From positions 372,001 to 436,000 of the forward strand of contig JAWZYV010019552.1 of the NCBI GenBank assembly GCA_038373885.1: a stretch of DNA of 64,000 nt, given 5' to 3'. Shown one piece after another: positions 1 through 10,387 of the stretch (positions are counted from its first letter, which is position 1; each line of letters starts with the position of its first letter). The position numbers and the translations under genes are program-made. The notes under the pieces were generated by a model. It did no database searches and was not told the DNA's origin. It worked only from the letters and a program-made list of their open reading frames with translations. This DNA comes from Cheiracanthium punctorium. Lineage: Eukaryota > Arthropoda > Arachnida > Araneae > Cheiracanthiidae.

Positions 1-1260
1 CTTTATTTAAAATGACTTTCAACAAAGGGGCGTAATTGTTTTAAAGGCAATAATATACGATGTAACAATGTTCTTTAAAAATGTGCGTCAATAATATAGT
101 TTGAAACAGTGGACTAAACCTTTATTTAAAATGACTTTCAACAAAGGGACGTAATTGTTGGTAATACTGCAAAAATATTCAGTATAACAATGCTCCTTAA
201 GAAAGTGTGTCAATAATATACTTTGAAACAGTGGACTAAACCTTTATTTAAAATGACTTTCAATAAAGGGACGTAATTGTTGGAAATAAGGCAAAAATAC
301 ACGATATAACAATGTTCTGTAAGAATGAATGTCAATAATGTACATTAAAACAGTGGACTACATCTTTATTTAAGATGACTTTCAACAAAGGGGAGTAATT
401 GTTTAAAAGGCAAAAATACACGATATAAGAAAGCTCTTTAAAAATGTACGTCAATAATATCCTTTGAAACAGTGGACTAAACCTTTATTTAAAATGACTT
501 TCAACAAAGGGACGTAATTGTTGAAAATAATGTTAAAGTACACGGTATAACAATGCTCTTAAGAATGTGTGTCAATAATATATTTTGAAACAGTGCACTA
601 GACATTTATCAAAAATGACTTTCAACAAAGGGACGTTACTTGTTGGAAATAATTCAGAAATAAACGGCATAACAATGCTCTTTAAGAAAGTGTGTCAATT
701 ATATGCTTTGAAACAGTGGATTAAACTTTTATTTAAAATGGTTTTCAACAAAGGGACGTAATTGTTGGAAATAATACAAAAATACACGATATAGCAGTGC
801 TCTTTAAAAATGTGTTTCAATATACTTTGAAACAGTGGACTAAACCTTTATTTAAAATGACTCTCAACAAAGGTATGTAATTGTTGGAAATAATGCAAAA
901 ATACACGGTATAACAATGCTCTTTAAAAATGTGTGACAATAATATACTTTGAAACAGTGGACTAAACCTTTATTTAAAATGACTTCCTACTTAAATGATT
1001 CCATTATGAACAAAGGGACGTTCATTGTTGGAAATAATGCAGAAATACACGGTATAAGAATGCTGTTCATAATGTGTGTCAATAATGAACATAGAATCAA
1101 AGGGTTATATTAAAAATGCCTTTGAACAGAGGGACATTATCGTTAGACTTAAGGCAAAAATATAAAGTATAACTATGCTTTTTAAACATCCGTCAATAAT
1201 ATATTTCTAAACAATGGACTAAATTTTTAAAGAATAACATTAAACAAATGGAAGTAATTG
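1..1260. repeat. ~121-bp satellite array
   Basis: Tandem array of a unit about 119-122 bp long that runs off the left edge of the window. Successive units begin (CTTTATTTAAAATGAC or close variants) near 1, 120, 242, 364, 483, 603, 726, 846 and 968. Each unit also carries the landmarks CAACAAAGGGACGTAATTG and GAAACAGTGGACTAAAC. After about 990 the units degrade: one has an extra ~25 bases before ACAAAGGGACG, and two weak copies can be traced to about 1260. No open frame spans the array. It is an ordinary satellite by structure; I cannot name the family. Confidence 0.9.
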
Positions 1261-1269
1261 TTACAAATA

Positions 1270-1880
1270 TATGTAAAAGTATCGGTTAAAGTGCTTATAC
1301 ACTGCATTAACTTACAGAATACCTTTGATGTATTAGCGTAAATAGTTCTACAAGGACACTCAAAACAATTCTAATTCATTACGGTCTCACTAACCAGTGA
1401 ACTAAATCTGAAATTTTTTTCACTGATAGAGAGCTATGCTACTTCTGAGTAATATGAGTACCTTTCGTACATATATTACAATTTTACAGGGGCTCTCATA
1501 AGAAATACATAAAATTGGCATATCTGTAACCATTGACCAGATTCTAAAAACATTTTCCGTTTGAAAGCTGTACTATGAGTACAGCTGTTCCTGAGTATCA
1601 TGAGCTAAAGTTCATGAATATAGCATAAATATTTCTTTTACAGGAATTGTCAAAATAATTGAAATGCAATACCCTCTATGGGTATCTCACTAACTACTGA
1701 ACCGTTTCACAAACTTTTGTCACCAATAAAAAGCTACACTATTCCTGAAAATTATACACTGCCTTTCATGCAGGTAGGTATATGTAGATATAGATACATA
1801 ACTTTTTTTCAGAGACACTCATAAGAATTATATTACGCTCTGTGGGCATCTGTGTAACTACAAAACTGATTCTTAAACTT
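1270..1880. repeat. ~150-bp monomer tandem repeat, block 1
   Basis: Diverged tandem copies of a ~150-bp monomer with the order TCTCTGTAACTACTGAACC, ACTGATAGAAAGCTACACTA, CCTGAGTATTATAGGCT, TTTTACAGGGACACTCA and ATTACATTACGCTCTATGGG. The same monomer recurs at 4390-5040 and 6540-7990. No coding capacity is evident. Confidence 0.75.
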
Positions 1881-2835
1881 TTTACTTCCTTGTACGTAGT
1901 ATAAGGAAGTAATGTGATCCCGAAAAATTTTGGGGGCCAAATTTCGACGAAAAAACCTATTTTGACTACCTCTAAATTTAATTTTAAGAATTTTTTCGAT
2001 GCATCTCATCGTAAGCTAGCATGCACGATCCTATAAACCCGTCTGCAACTCATTTTGACCAGCGGCGAGTCTATTGTGGCCAGTTTTTCCATGCCGTCTG
2101 TACGTACGTATGTATGTAACTCGCATGTCTCGAAAGCTATTGGTCGTAGAATGTTGAGATTTGATATTTAGGATTGTTCTATGATCTAGTTGTGCACCTC
2201 CACTTTTAGTCGCAATCGAATGGATAGTTTATGTACAGGACCGCCCAAAAGAGCGTAGAATGTCGAAACTACATATTTTGGATAGTTGTAACATTTAGTT
2301 GTGCACCTCCCCTTTCGTTCCATTCGACTGGATAGTTTATCTACAGGACCTCCCAAAAGATTCGAAATACATTACGCTCTATGGGCCGAAATTCATTAAA
2401 CTCTATCTCAAAAACTATCAGGCGTAGAATGTTGAAACTTTATATTTAGGATTGTTGCAACATCTAGTTGTGCCGCTTACCTTTCGGTTCGATTCGACTG
2501 CATATTTTATCTACAGGGCGGCTCAAAAGATTCTAAATACATTACGCTCTATGGGCCGAAATTCATTACAGCTTATTTAACTGGTATTGGGCTATTTCAA
2601 ATTACTCAGATGTGATATAGGCTGTTAAGAGTTAGAAAATGAATTTCTCCATTTAAAAAAGTGTCTTTATCCTGTACAGTTCTGCTACAGGAACACTCAA
2701 AAGATTTCCAATACATTACGGTCAATTGCAATTTTAGGGGCATTCATCCATTTCAAGCACAATACCGTCCTACCACATAAGTTAGGTAATGGTCCGACCA
2801 CGGTCACGTCCCTCCCCCAAGAACTACGCCAAAAT

Positions 2836-3290
2836 TCGCCAAGCTTGGCGACTTTTGGTTTACGTGTGTGCGTATTTAACTCTCAAATCTCATAAACTAT
2901 TATGAAATTTCATATATAAGATTGTTGTAACATCTAGTTGTGCATCTCGATTTTTCGTTCCAATCTACTGGAGAGTTTATTTACAGGACCACCGAAAAGA
3001 ATTTCAGTACTTTAATGTCTATGGACATCTTCAATATAATACAACTGTAGACAGTCATTGTTTGGTACATGCCCAAAATCTCGTCGTTTGTCGTCGACCT
3101 TGGCGAGTCTTGCCAAAATATCGCCAAATTTGGCGATAGTCAGTCATTTGGTCCATGCCAAAAGTATCGCCATTTGTCATCGTTCTTGGCGAGTTTTGGC
3201 GATAATCTATGTTTAAAATCTCGCCATATGTCGTCGACATTGACGAGTTTCGCCGAAATATCGCCAAATTTGGCGCCAAAAATTATTTCG
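2836..3290. repeat. cluster of TCGCCAA/TTGGCGA palindromes
   Basis: The stretch is dense in CGCCA and TGGCG words on both strands. Perfect palindromes include TCGCCAAGCTTGGCGA at 2836-2851, TCGCCAAATTTGGCGA at 3121-3136 and TTTGGCGCCAAA at 3269-3280. The paralogous copy has a 20-bp perfect palindrome at 5791-5810. Short open frames on both strands here are by-products of the repeat. Confidence 0.7.
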
Positions 3291-3363
3291 TATTTTGTAT
3301 AACTCTAAAACTTTAACCCGTAGAATTTTGAACTTTTGTATGTAGAACTATTGTAATATCTAA

Positions 3364-4093
3364 TAGAGATGAGTTCGGGCTCATTTTTTGAAGCCCGAGC
3401 CCGAAATTTCAGCTAAAGAAAAAAAAAAATTCAATTACTTCATTGATAGAATACAATAAATTTTGCCGTTTATGCAAATTAAAGACAAATATAGTTGCAA
3501 ACTCTCAATGCACTTTCTAATTCTTTATATCCATGTTCATCAAATAATGTCGATCTCATGACTAACTAAGTAATATAAGCCGCCGTTCTGAAATACCCAA
3601 AGAGCTTCACGCACCTTCTAGGCGCCCGTGCCCAGTGGCGGATCCAGAAATTCTCTTTTGGGAGGGGCTAAAGTTTGAAAAACGCTTATTTCACCCAAAC
3701 AAAATATGCAATAAAGCAAAATTTTAGTCTTAACCAATGTAAAAACTTTTGGGAGGAGCTAAGTGATTAAAAAAGATCACTTAACACATTCAAAGTGCAT
3801 AATGAAGCAGAATGTTACCCTTTAGCAATCCCTTTTATGGGGGGGGGGCTGAAGCCCCGTAGCCCCTCCCCTGAATCCGCTAGTGCGCCGTGGTGCCCCT
3901 ATGTTTTTATAAGTACTTTTATATTCCTCATGAATGACTTTTTAAAATCTGTTTCAAGGAGTATGTACAATAAAGAAGAAATTTTTCACGAGCCCGAGCC
4001 CGAACGCAGTTGTGAATTACAGAGCCCGAGCCCGGTTCGGGCCCGGGCTCGGGCTTGGGCTTTCGGGCTCGGGCTGAGCCCGTCTCATCTCTA
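3364..4093. mobile_element. non-autonomous hAT element, copy 1
   Basis: 730-bp element with terminal inverted repeats beginning TAGAGATGAG on both ends (followed by TTCGGGCTC on the left and ACGGGCTC on the right complement). It is flanked by a perfect 8-bp target duplication, ATATCTAA, at 3356-3363 and 4094-4101. An 8-bp duplication and TAGAGATG-type ends are typical of hAT elements. Subterminal regions are packed with GCCCGAGCCCGA repeats. There is no transposase. A shorter relative in inverted orientation lies at 18624-19176. An unrelated element is nested at about 3633-3885. Confidence 0.9.
3633..3885. mobile_element. MITE nested inside the hAT element
   Basis: About 253 bp bounded by CAGTGGCGGATCCAG on the left and CTGAATCCGCTAGTG on the right, which are inverted repeats with three mismatches. 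The related hAT copy at 18624-19176 lacks this segment and shows the uninterrupted GGCGCCCGTGCCGC (complement) at the corresponding place, so this is an insertion. Flanking GCGCCCGTGCC and GCGCCGTGGTGCC look like a decayed target duplication. hAT-like by its ends; non-coding. Confidence 0.75.
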
Positions 4094-4389
4094 ATATCTA
4101 ACTGTTTTCAATATCTTTTTCGACAGCAATCGACTGGGAATTTATTTACAGGATGAGCCAAATGACTTTAAATACATTGAGGTTTATGGATGCATTCAAT
4201 TCATTGAAAGTCAGTGGTCAATGACTACTTTGGCTATCCCCAAAATCTGGCACACTATCTCAAGATTGTCGACTTTTGGTGAAATATCGCCAAATAAAGT
4301 GTCAGAAGGAAATCTTTCCAACTGAACTCTGCTTGGCGATATCGAAATATTTGGCTAGAAATCGCTAAACCTTACCATTACTGATATTT

Positions 4390-5040
4390 TATCTCTTTGA
4401 AACAAATAAGTTTAGATGAAGTGCGTCGAAAATAATGTGTTGTACACATCAGATTTTTTTACTAATAGAAAGATACAATATTCTTGAGTATTATAGGCTG
4501 CATTTAATGCATGCAGCGTAAATAATTCTTTCACAGGGAAACTCAAAATAATTATTATATATTTACACTCTATGGTTATCTCTCTAACTACTGAACCAAT
4601 TCTGAAACTTTTCTCACCGATAGAAAGCTACTGAGTATTTTAGACTGCCTTTTTATGAATATATTATAAATAATTCTTTTAGAAGGACAGACAAGTATTG
4701 CATTATGCTCTATGGGTATCTCTGTAACTAGAGAACCGAATCGAAAACTTTTTTCAATAATATAAAGCTTCTATTTCTGAGTATTAAAGTCTAAGTTTCA
4801 TGGATATAGTTTAGATAGTTCTTTTACAGGGACACACAAAATAATTGTAATACATTAAGCTGTATGGGTATTTCTTTAACTTCTGAACCGATTCTAAAAC
4901 TTTTTTCACTGACAGAAAGCTACACTAGTCCGGAATATTACGGCTACCTTTCATGCATTTATCACAAATAGGTCTTTTACAGGGATACTCATTCGATTTA
5001 CATTACGATCTCTGGAACTAATGAATCGATTCTAAAACTT
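4390..5040. repeat. ~150-bp monomer tandem repeat, block 2
   Basis: Four to five diverged monomers of the same ~150-bp family as 1270-1880, recognisable by ACTGAACCGATTCT, TAGAAAGCTAC, TTTTACAGGGA and CTCTATGGGTATCTC. It ends where the TACTTCCTTGTACGG hairpin head of the second ~170-bp copy begins. Confidence 0.75.
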
Positions 5041-6530
5041 TTTACTTCCTTGTACGGAGTATAATGAAGTTATGCGATCCCGAATAATTTCGGGGGCCAA
5101 ATTTCAACGAAAAAAACGTTTTTGACTACCGCTAAATTTAAGAATTTTTTCGATACATCTCATCGTAAGCTAGCATGCACGATCATATAAATGCGCGCAC
5201 AACCCATTTTGACCAACGGTGAATCTACTTTGAGCAGTTTTCCTATGCCGTCTGTATTTGCGTATGCATGTAACTTGCATATCCCAAAAACTATTGGTCG
5301 TAGAATGATGAAATTTTATATTTAGGATTTTTCTATGATCTAGTTGTCCCTACTAGCAATTTTGCTCGGGCCGTCATCGGCTGGCTGCGTGGCCGTTGGT
5401 AGTCCGAGCAAAGTTGCTAGTAGGGGTGCACCTCCCCTTTTGGTCCGAATCGACTGGATAGTTTTACTACAGGACTGCCCAAAAGATTTGAAATGCATTC
5501 CGGTTATGGGCCGAAATTAATTAAAGCGCATTTTAGAGGTTTTAGGCTACTTCAAACGACTCAGAAGTGATATATACTGATAAGGGTTACAAAATGAATT
5601 TCTCCATCGAAAAAAGTGTCTTTATCATTTATAGTTCTGCTACAGGAACACTCAAAAGATTTCCAATACATTAAGGTCAATGGCAATTTTAAATATATTT
5701 TTGATCCATTTCAAGCACAATACCGTCCAACCATATGGTTAGGTAATGGTCCAACCACGGTCACGTGCCTCCCTCGAGAACTACGCCAACAGTCGCCAAG
5801 CTTGGCGACTTTTCGTGTACATGTGTATGTATTTAACTCTCAAATCTCAAAAACTATTAGTCGTAAAGTGTTGAAATTTCATATATAAAATTTTTGTAAC
5901 ATCTCGTTTTGCATCTCGATTTTTGGTTCCAATCTACTGGAGAGTTTATTGACAGGGCCACTCAAAAGAATTTCAGTACATTAATGTCTATGGACATCCT
6001 CAATATATTACATCTGTAGACAGTCATTGTTCGGTCCATGCCTAAAATCTCGCCAACTGTTGTCGACCTTGGCGAGTTTTGCCCATTTATCGCTGGGACA
6101 ATGTGCTGTCCTTTTAGAGGTGTCGCTGAAGCCAGGAGAAATTTCTCGAAAAATCCCCATAAAGCGCCAATTTTGAGGACGTCATAGAAATGCAGTTGAC
6201 TCGCTAGGCTATTGCGTAATATTAATGCAAGAAAACAAATTTTATATACTTTTAAACAAACTTTTACCCATTGGAAAAATCCCGCTAAATGTCCGAAATG
6301 TGGCCAAGCTTGGCGACTTTTTAGAAAATATCGCCAAACTTGGCACCAAAAATAAGTCCCGAAGAGTGAGGTCAGCTAAGCCCTAGCACCAGTATTTCTC
6401 GAGATTTACAAAACCCTATGTTAACCAATGGGGATCCCCAAAATTTTTTATCTTCCGTTCTAGTTAACCAATTTTGGTGCAACAAAATGCAAAATTTAAT
6501 TATTTGACACGTAGAATACGAATTTTAAGC
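5041..6530. repeat. ~170-bp monomer repeat with hairpin head, copy 2
   Basis: Paralogue of 1881-3300. The head TTACTTCCTTGTACGGAG, the leader (GATCCCGAA..ATTTCGGGGGCC) and the monomers are in the same order. It differs by substitutions, by a 78-bp insertion at 5348-5425, and by loss of most of the palindrome cluster. Together with the ~150-bp blocks on both sides this indicates a segmental repeat of several kilobases. Past about 6100 the similarity fades; 6380-6530 shows nothing recognisable. Confidence 0.65.
5348..5425. mobile_element. 78-bp palindromic insertion
   Basis: 22-bp arms, 5348-5369 and 5404-5425, are inverted repeats with one mismatch (CCCTACTAGCAAYTTTGCTC...). They enclose a 34-base GC-rich core. 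The paralogous locus near 2185-2200 reads CTAGTTGTGCACCTCC without interruption. Here the same sequence is split after CTAGTTGT and resumes with GTGCACCTCC, giving a 2-bp GT duplication. So this is a very small mobile insertion with an empty-site control. No known family is assigned. Confidence 0.75.
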
Positions 6531-6539
6531 TACTTTAAA

Positions 6540-7990
6540 CCCCAGAACAGCCACAAAAATTCGAAACAATATATCACAAGTAGTTCTTCTGCAGGGATAC
6601 TCATAAGAATTACATTACGATCTCTGGAATTAATGAACCGATTCTAAAACTTTCAGTGATGGAAAACCGCACTATTCCTGAGTATTACAGGCTACCTTTC
6701 ATGCATATATTACAAATTTACACGGATACTCATACAAATTACATTCTGCTCTAAGGGCATCTTGGTAACCACTGAATCGATTCTAAAAATAATTTCAGTG
6801 ATAGAAAGATACACTATTTCTGAGTAATATAGCTAAAATTCAAGCATGTATCACAAATAACTGTTTCATAGGGGCACTCATGTGATTTACATAGCGATCT
6901 ATTTGTATGTCTGTAACTACGGAATCAATACTAAAAATTTTTTCACTCTACGCTATTACTGATAGGAAGCGACACTGAGTATTATAGGCTATCTGTCATG
7001 TATATAGCACAAATAGTTCTTTTACAGGGGCACTTAAAATTATTCTAATACATTACGCTCTACGGGCGTCACAGTAACTACTGAAACAATTCCAAAATTT
7101 TTTCACTGATAGAAAACTGCATTATTCCTGCCTAATATAGGCTACCTTCCATACATACATCACAGTTCTTTTACAGGGTTACTCATAAGAATTACATTAC
7201 GTTACATGGGCACCTCTGAAATTACTGAGCCGTTTCTACAACTTTTTTCACTGATGGAAATCTACACTATTCCTGAGTAGTACAGGCTACTTTTTATGCA
7301 TATTGCATGAATAGCAGTTTTACAGGGAGACTCATAGAATTACATTACGTTCTAAGGGTATCTCTGTAACTATTGAACCGATATGAAAACTTTCTTCACT
7401 CATAGAAAGATGCTCTATTCCTGAGTATTATAGGCTAATTTTCATCCATATAACATAAATATAGCTCTTTTACAGGGACACTTAAAATAATTCTAATACA
7501 TCATGCTCTATCGGTATCTCAGGAACTACTCGGGTTCTTAAACTTTTTCACTGATTGAAAGCTACACTATTTCTGAGTATTATAGGCTACCTTTTATGCA
7601 TACATCATAAATAGTTCTTTTACAGGGACACTCATAAGAATTACATTAAGCTCCAGTTGTATCTCTGTAATGACAGAACCGATTCTAAAACATTTTCGCT
7701 GACAAAATGCTACACTATTCTTGAGTAATGTAGGCTACCTTTCTAGCACATATCACAATTTTACAGGGACACTCATAAGAATTACATTATTCTTGATTGC
7801 CATCTCTGTAACCACTGAACCGAGCCTAAAAATTTTGTCACTATTAGAAATCTACCATGTCCTGAGTAACATAAGCCTGTCCTGAGTAACATAAGCTAAA
7901 ATTCATGCACAAATAGTTTTTTTAGTGGAACACTCAAAATAATTCTAATACATTACGCTCTATGGGCATCTCTGTAACTACTGAATTGTT
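6540..7990. repeat. ~150-bp monomer tandem repeat, block 3
   Basis: The longest and most regular block of the family. TTTACAGG anchors lie at 7021, 7171, 7320, 7470, 7620 and 7761, giving steps of 150, 149, 150, 150 and 141 bases. Each monomer carries ACTGAACCGATTCTAAAA, CTGATAGAAAG, CCTGAGTATTATAGGCTACC and ATTACATTACGCTC. It ends in a microsatellite. Confidence 0.85.
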
Positions 7991-7992
7991 TC

Positions 7993-7994
7993 TG

Positions 7995-8029
<35 letters not shown>

Positions 8030-8070
8030 TATGCGTATGTTATATATGTGTACGTGCGTATATATGAAAG
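7993..8070. repeat. (TA)n/(CA)n microsatellite
   Basis: Simple repeat: a TA run followed by CA repeats, then mixed TATG/TGTG sequence. It forms the right border of the ~150-bp monomer block. Confidence 0.9.
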
Positions 8071-9384
8071 CCCCCATGGGAAAATTTGGAGCCCCTTCTA
8101 TAAAAACGGAATAGTTACGGCCCTGAGGCTATTACTAATAAAGCGGTTAAATATTAGTAAGTATAAACTCTCGATAAGTTTAGTCTCAAAACAAATTAGA
8201 ACTATTTCATCTTTTCTTTAAATTATGAAAACTAAATAACATTTTTTGTTAGTTTTAATCAATGAACAAAGAAAAATATTTTTTTTTTTAGCAGTTTGTT
8301 ATTAAATCAAGTAGTCGATGGAACGGATGATATTTACTAGTTCTGACAATTTTAATATTTAATACAATCTTTAATATTTAATACAATTTTAATATTTAAT
8401 ACCGTACACTGGCGTTTTCGGCCAGTGCACATCGTAAGACCTGCTCTGAGCTAGACTTTTTTAACTGTCACTGTTGTCAAAAATCCACTTATCCACTTTA
8501 CACATGGCGGATGGAATCTGTACTTTCAAGGCTTTTTCTGTTGATAGTGGATAGTCGCCACCAATCATTCACCAAAGTGTTGCGAGTTGTGGGGTTTTAA
8601 AATCTATTTTCATGGTGCTGTCTTCGCGAGTTGCAAGGAATTTGTGCTCTGGTTTCCATCCCGATGTCGGGAAATATTCTTTCAGCCACTGTAAAAAGGT
8701 CTTCGCACCAAAACACTTCCCCCCCCCAAAGGACGGGCCCCCTTTGGGGACGGGGCCCCCAAAGTGCCCCATCTAAATAGGGTAAGGCTTTAATCTTACC
8801 GTACCGCCTTTCCTCTGCTTACTTATTATTTTTCTGTCCTCTACTCTTCTCTGTTTTCTTTCTTTTTTCCAATTTCTTTCTTTATCCTCTCCTTTATATG
8901 TGCTTTGTACATCCCTCGTGCTGTCCTAATTTTAAATGTTACGTGTTTGTGTGTATTGTAGAGTGCTGATAATCGACAAGGAAAGATGACAAAGGAGACG
9001 CAAGTTAAACGGTAGAGGCTGCAGGCAAAGTGTACCCTCCCTTCTCAGGATGGCATACCTCCTCAAATACAGCACTGCAGTTCTGACTGAAAAGTAATTC
9101 CTGTCATAAACGAGAAATTCTCGCGAGAAATCTCGCGCGAGACAAGACTCTGTCTCGCCTCGCAAAATATTTCCTTTCTCGTCAGGCGTTCTCGTCTCGT
9201 GTCTCGCTCACATGCGAGACGAGAACGCGAGACAATGGGAGATTTCTCGCGTCCCGCGTCCGTCCCTAGTTCGACCGGCTATTCGGGTGACCTGACTCTC
9301 GAAGTCATGGTGAATACCGCCGTAAGGTTCTCTTATCGGAAATATAAAGGCTAATGATACGCTTTTAATATATAGCTCACTTGA
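8071..9384. other. no gene seen; two palindromic GC-rich spots
   Basis: Mostly AT-rich sequence with no supportable gene. TTTAATATTTAATACAAT is repeated three times near 8340-8400. A C/G-run palindrome lies near 8715-8775. CG-rich palindromic sequence (TCTCGCGAGAAATCTCGCG and GCGAGACGAGAACGCGAGAC) fills 9110-9275 and looks like one terminus of a repeat ending GTCCGTCCCTAG, but I cannot find its partner end. Confidence 0.5.
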
Positions 9385-9430
9385 GTGCGTATTTAAAATA
9401 TGAAAGTGTTTCAGATTATTTTTTTAATTA
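9385..9430 (+). mobile_element. isolated 3' tail of the endonuclease-bearing element
   Basis: GAGTGCGTATTTAAAATATG followed by TTTCAGATTATTTTT resembles the 3' tail after the next copy's body (10535-10575, GAGTGCGTAAATAAAATC...TTTCAGATTTTT) and that at 26943-26980. A tail directly in front of a body suggests a head-to-tail pair in which the upstream body is missing. Confidence 0.45.
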
Positions 9431-9924
9431 GCACTCGGGTGCTATTTCTTTCAAGCACGGGATTTTTGTCTACGCGGCGCGCCGTGGTCACTTTTCCGTT
9501 GGATTCATGTTTTCTGCAGAGCGATTGGATATTGCTAACGGAAACATGGACTATCCCTTCAGATGATTTTCAAATACCAGGATTCACTTGGGTCGAACGG
9601 ATAGACAGGGGTTTACAAAACAGAAAGCCATCTGGAGTTAGGAATTTTAGAGAGGAAAACTGAATGGAACACTTTATCCGTGCCTACACGAGCCAGATCG
9701 ATGGTGTTCAAAGGGTCATTGCGTATACATTCAAGATAAAGTGAGATTTGCAGTTACATACGCTAGTCCTCGAATTTCTTATGACGATAAATTAGACGCT
9801 CTATTCGAAACGTTGCTGAAGGAGGAGGATTGTAAGACTGTTTGAGTAGGAGATTTTAACATAGAATGAAATTCCCATCAAGGATCTAATTTCATAACTG
9901 AAATGTATACTTTAGATTTTCCAA

Positions 9925-10161
9925 GTGGTTGTGTGTGATTATGGCAACGCTCCACTAGGGCGATCTGCCAAAGGGGGGGGGTGCCTTGGTAGAAGGACTT
10001 TCTAAGGGGTTCTAACGCGTATTCACGTTACATCTGGAGAAAACCTACCAAAACTCCGGACCGTTAGATCGACAGCCGCGCGATGGGACCCGAACCCGGG
10101 ACCTTTACACTTCGGCCATCTACCATTTTCAGTGGCATAACCACTGTGCCATGGTGAGGCC
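9925..10161 (-). mobile_element. tRNA-derived SINE, copy 1
   Basis: Read on the minus strand, it starts GCCTCACCATGGCACAGTGG (a TGGCACAGTGG A-box-like word) and then has a GGTTCGGGTCCCATCG B-box, as in tRNA-derived SINE heads transcribed by RNA polymerase III. The body reads GGAGTTTTGGTAGGTTTTCT. It is flanked by a 14-bp direct duplication TTTAGATTTTCCAA at 9911-9924 and 10162-10175, as expected for target-primed retroposition. It inserted into the endonuclease remnant. A full-length relative lies at 39910-40145. Confidence 0.85.
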
Positions 10162-10210
10162 TTTAGATTTTCCAATTCGCACTCATACAAAACATTTCAC
10201 CCCTAAGGGC

Positions 10211-10387
10211 CATGAGCGCAGGCTGCATAGGGCAAGGGGGGCACTTGCTCCCCTGGATTTTTGTATGCAGTGTTTTCCCTTCCTTTTTTGTTCTTTCCAA
10301 CACGGTAACCATACGTTGAAGTAGTCTTTGTGCCCCTGGAGTAGTCCTTGCCCCCCCCCCCCCTGGAGCAGTCTGGCGGCGTCCATG
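10211..10387. mobile_element. 177-bp hAT-type MITE
   Basis: Bounded by an 8-bp duplication, CTAAGGGC, at 10203-10210 and 10388-10395. The ends CATGAGCGCAGGC and (complement) CATGGACGCCGCC are imperfect inverted repeats. The interior has G-run and C-run arms (ACTTGCTCCCCTGG and CCCCCCCTGGAGCAGT). The truncated second copy in the downstream tandem duplication begins inside it. Open frames across it on the minus strand are not genes. Confidence 0.7.

Larger units (their letters stand above)
1881..4390. repeat. ~170-bp monomer repeat with hairpin head, copy 1 (interrupted by a hAT element)
   Basis: Begins with an inverted repeat, TACTTCCTT...AAGGAAGTA, near 1884-1913, followed by a unique ~200-bp leader and then monomers containing GGTCGTAGAATGTTGA, ATCTAGTTGTGCACCTCC and CTACAGG...ATTACGCTCTATGGGCCG. 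CTACAGG anchors lie at 2341, 2511 and 2684, so the period is ~170 bp. A closely related copy with the same head and leader starts at 5041. The hAT element 3364-4093 splits this copy, and the monomer sequence resumes at 4102. No protein-coding gene is seen. Confidence 0.7.

Noticed and set aside
1..1260. CRISPR array
   Set aside because: Whole ~121-bp units repeat without unique spacers, and the surroundings are those of an animal genome.
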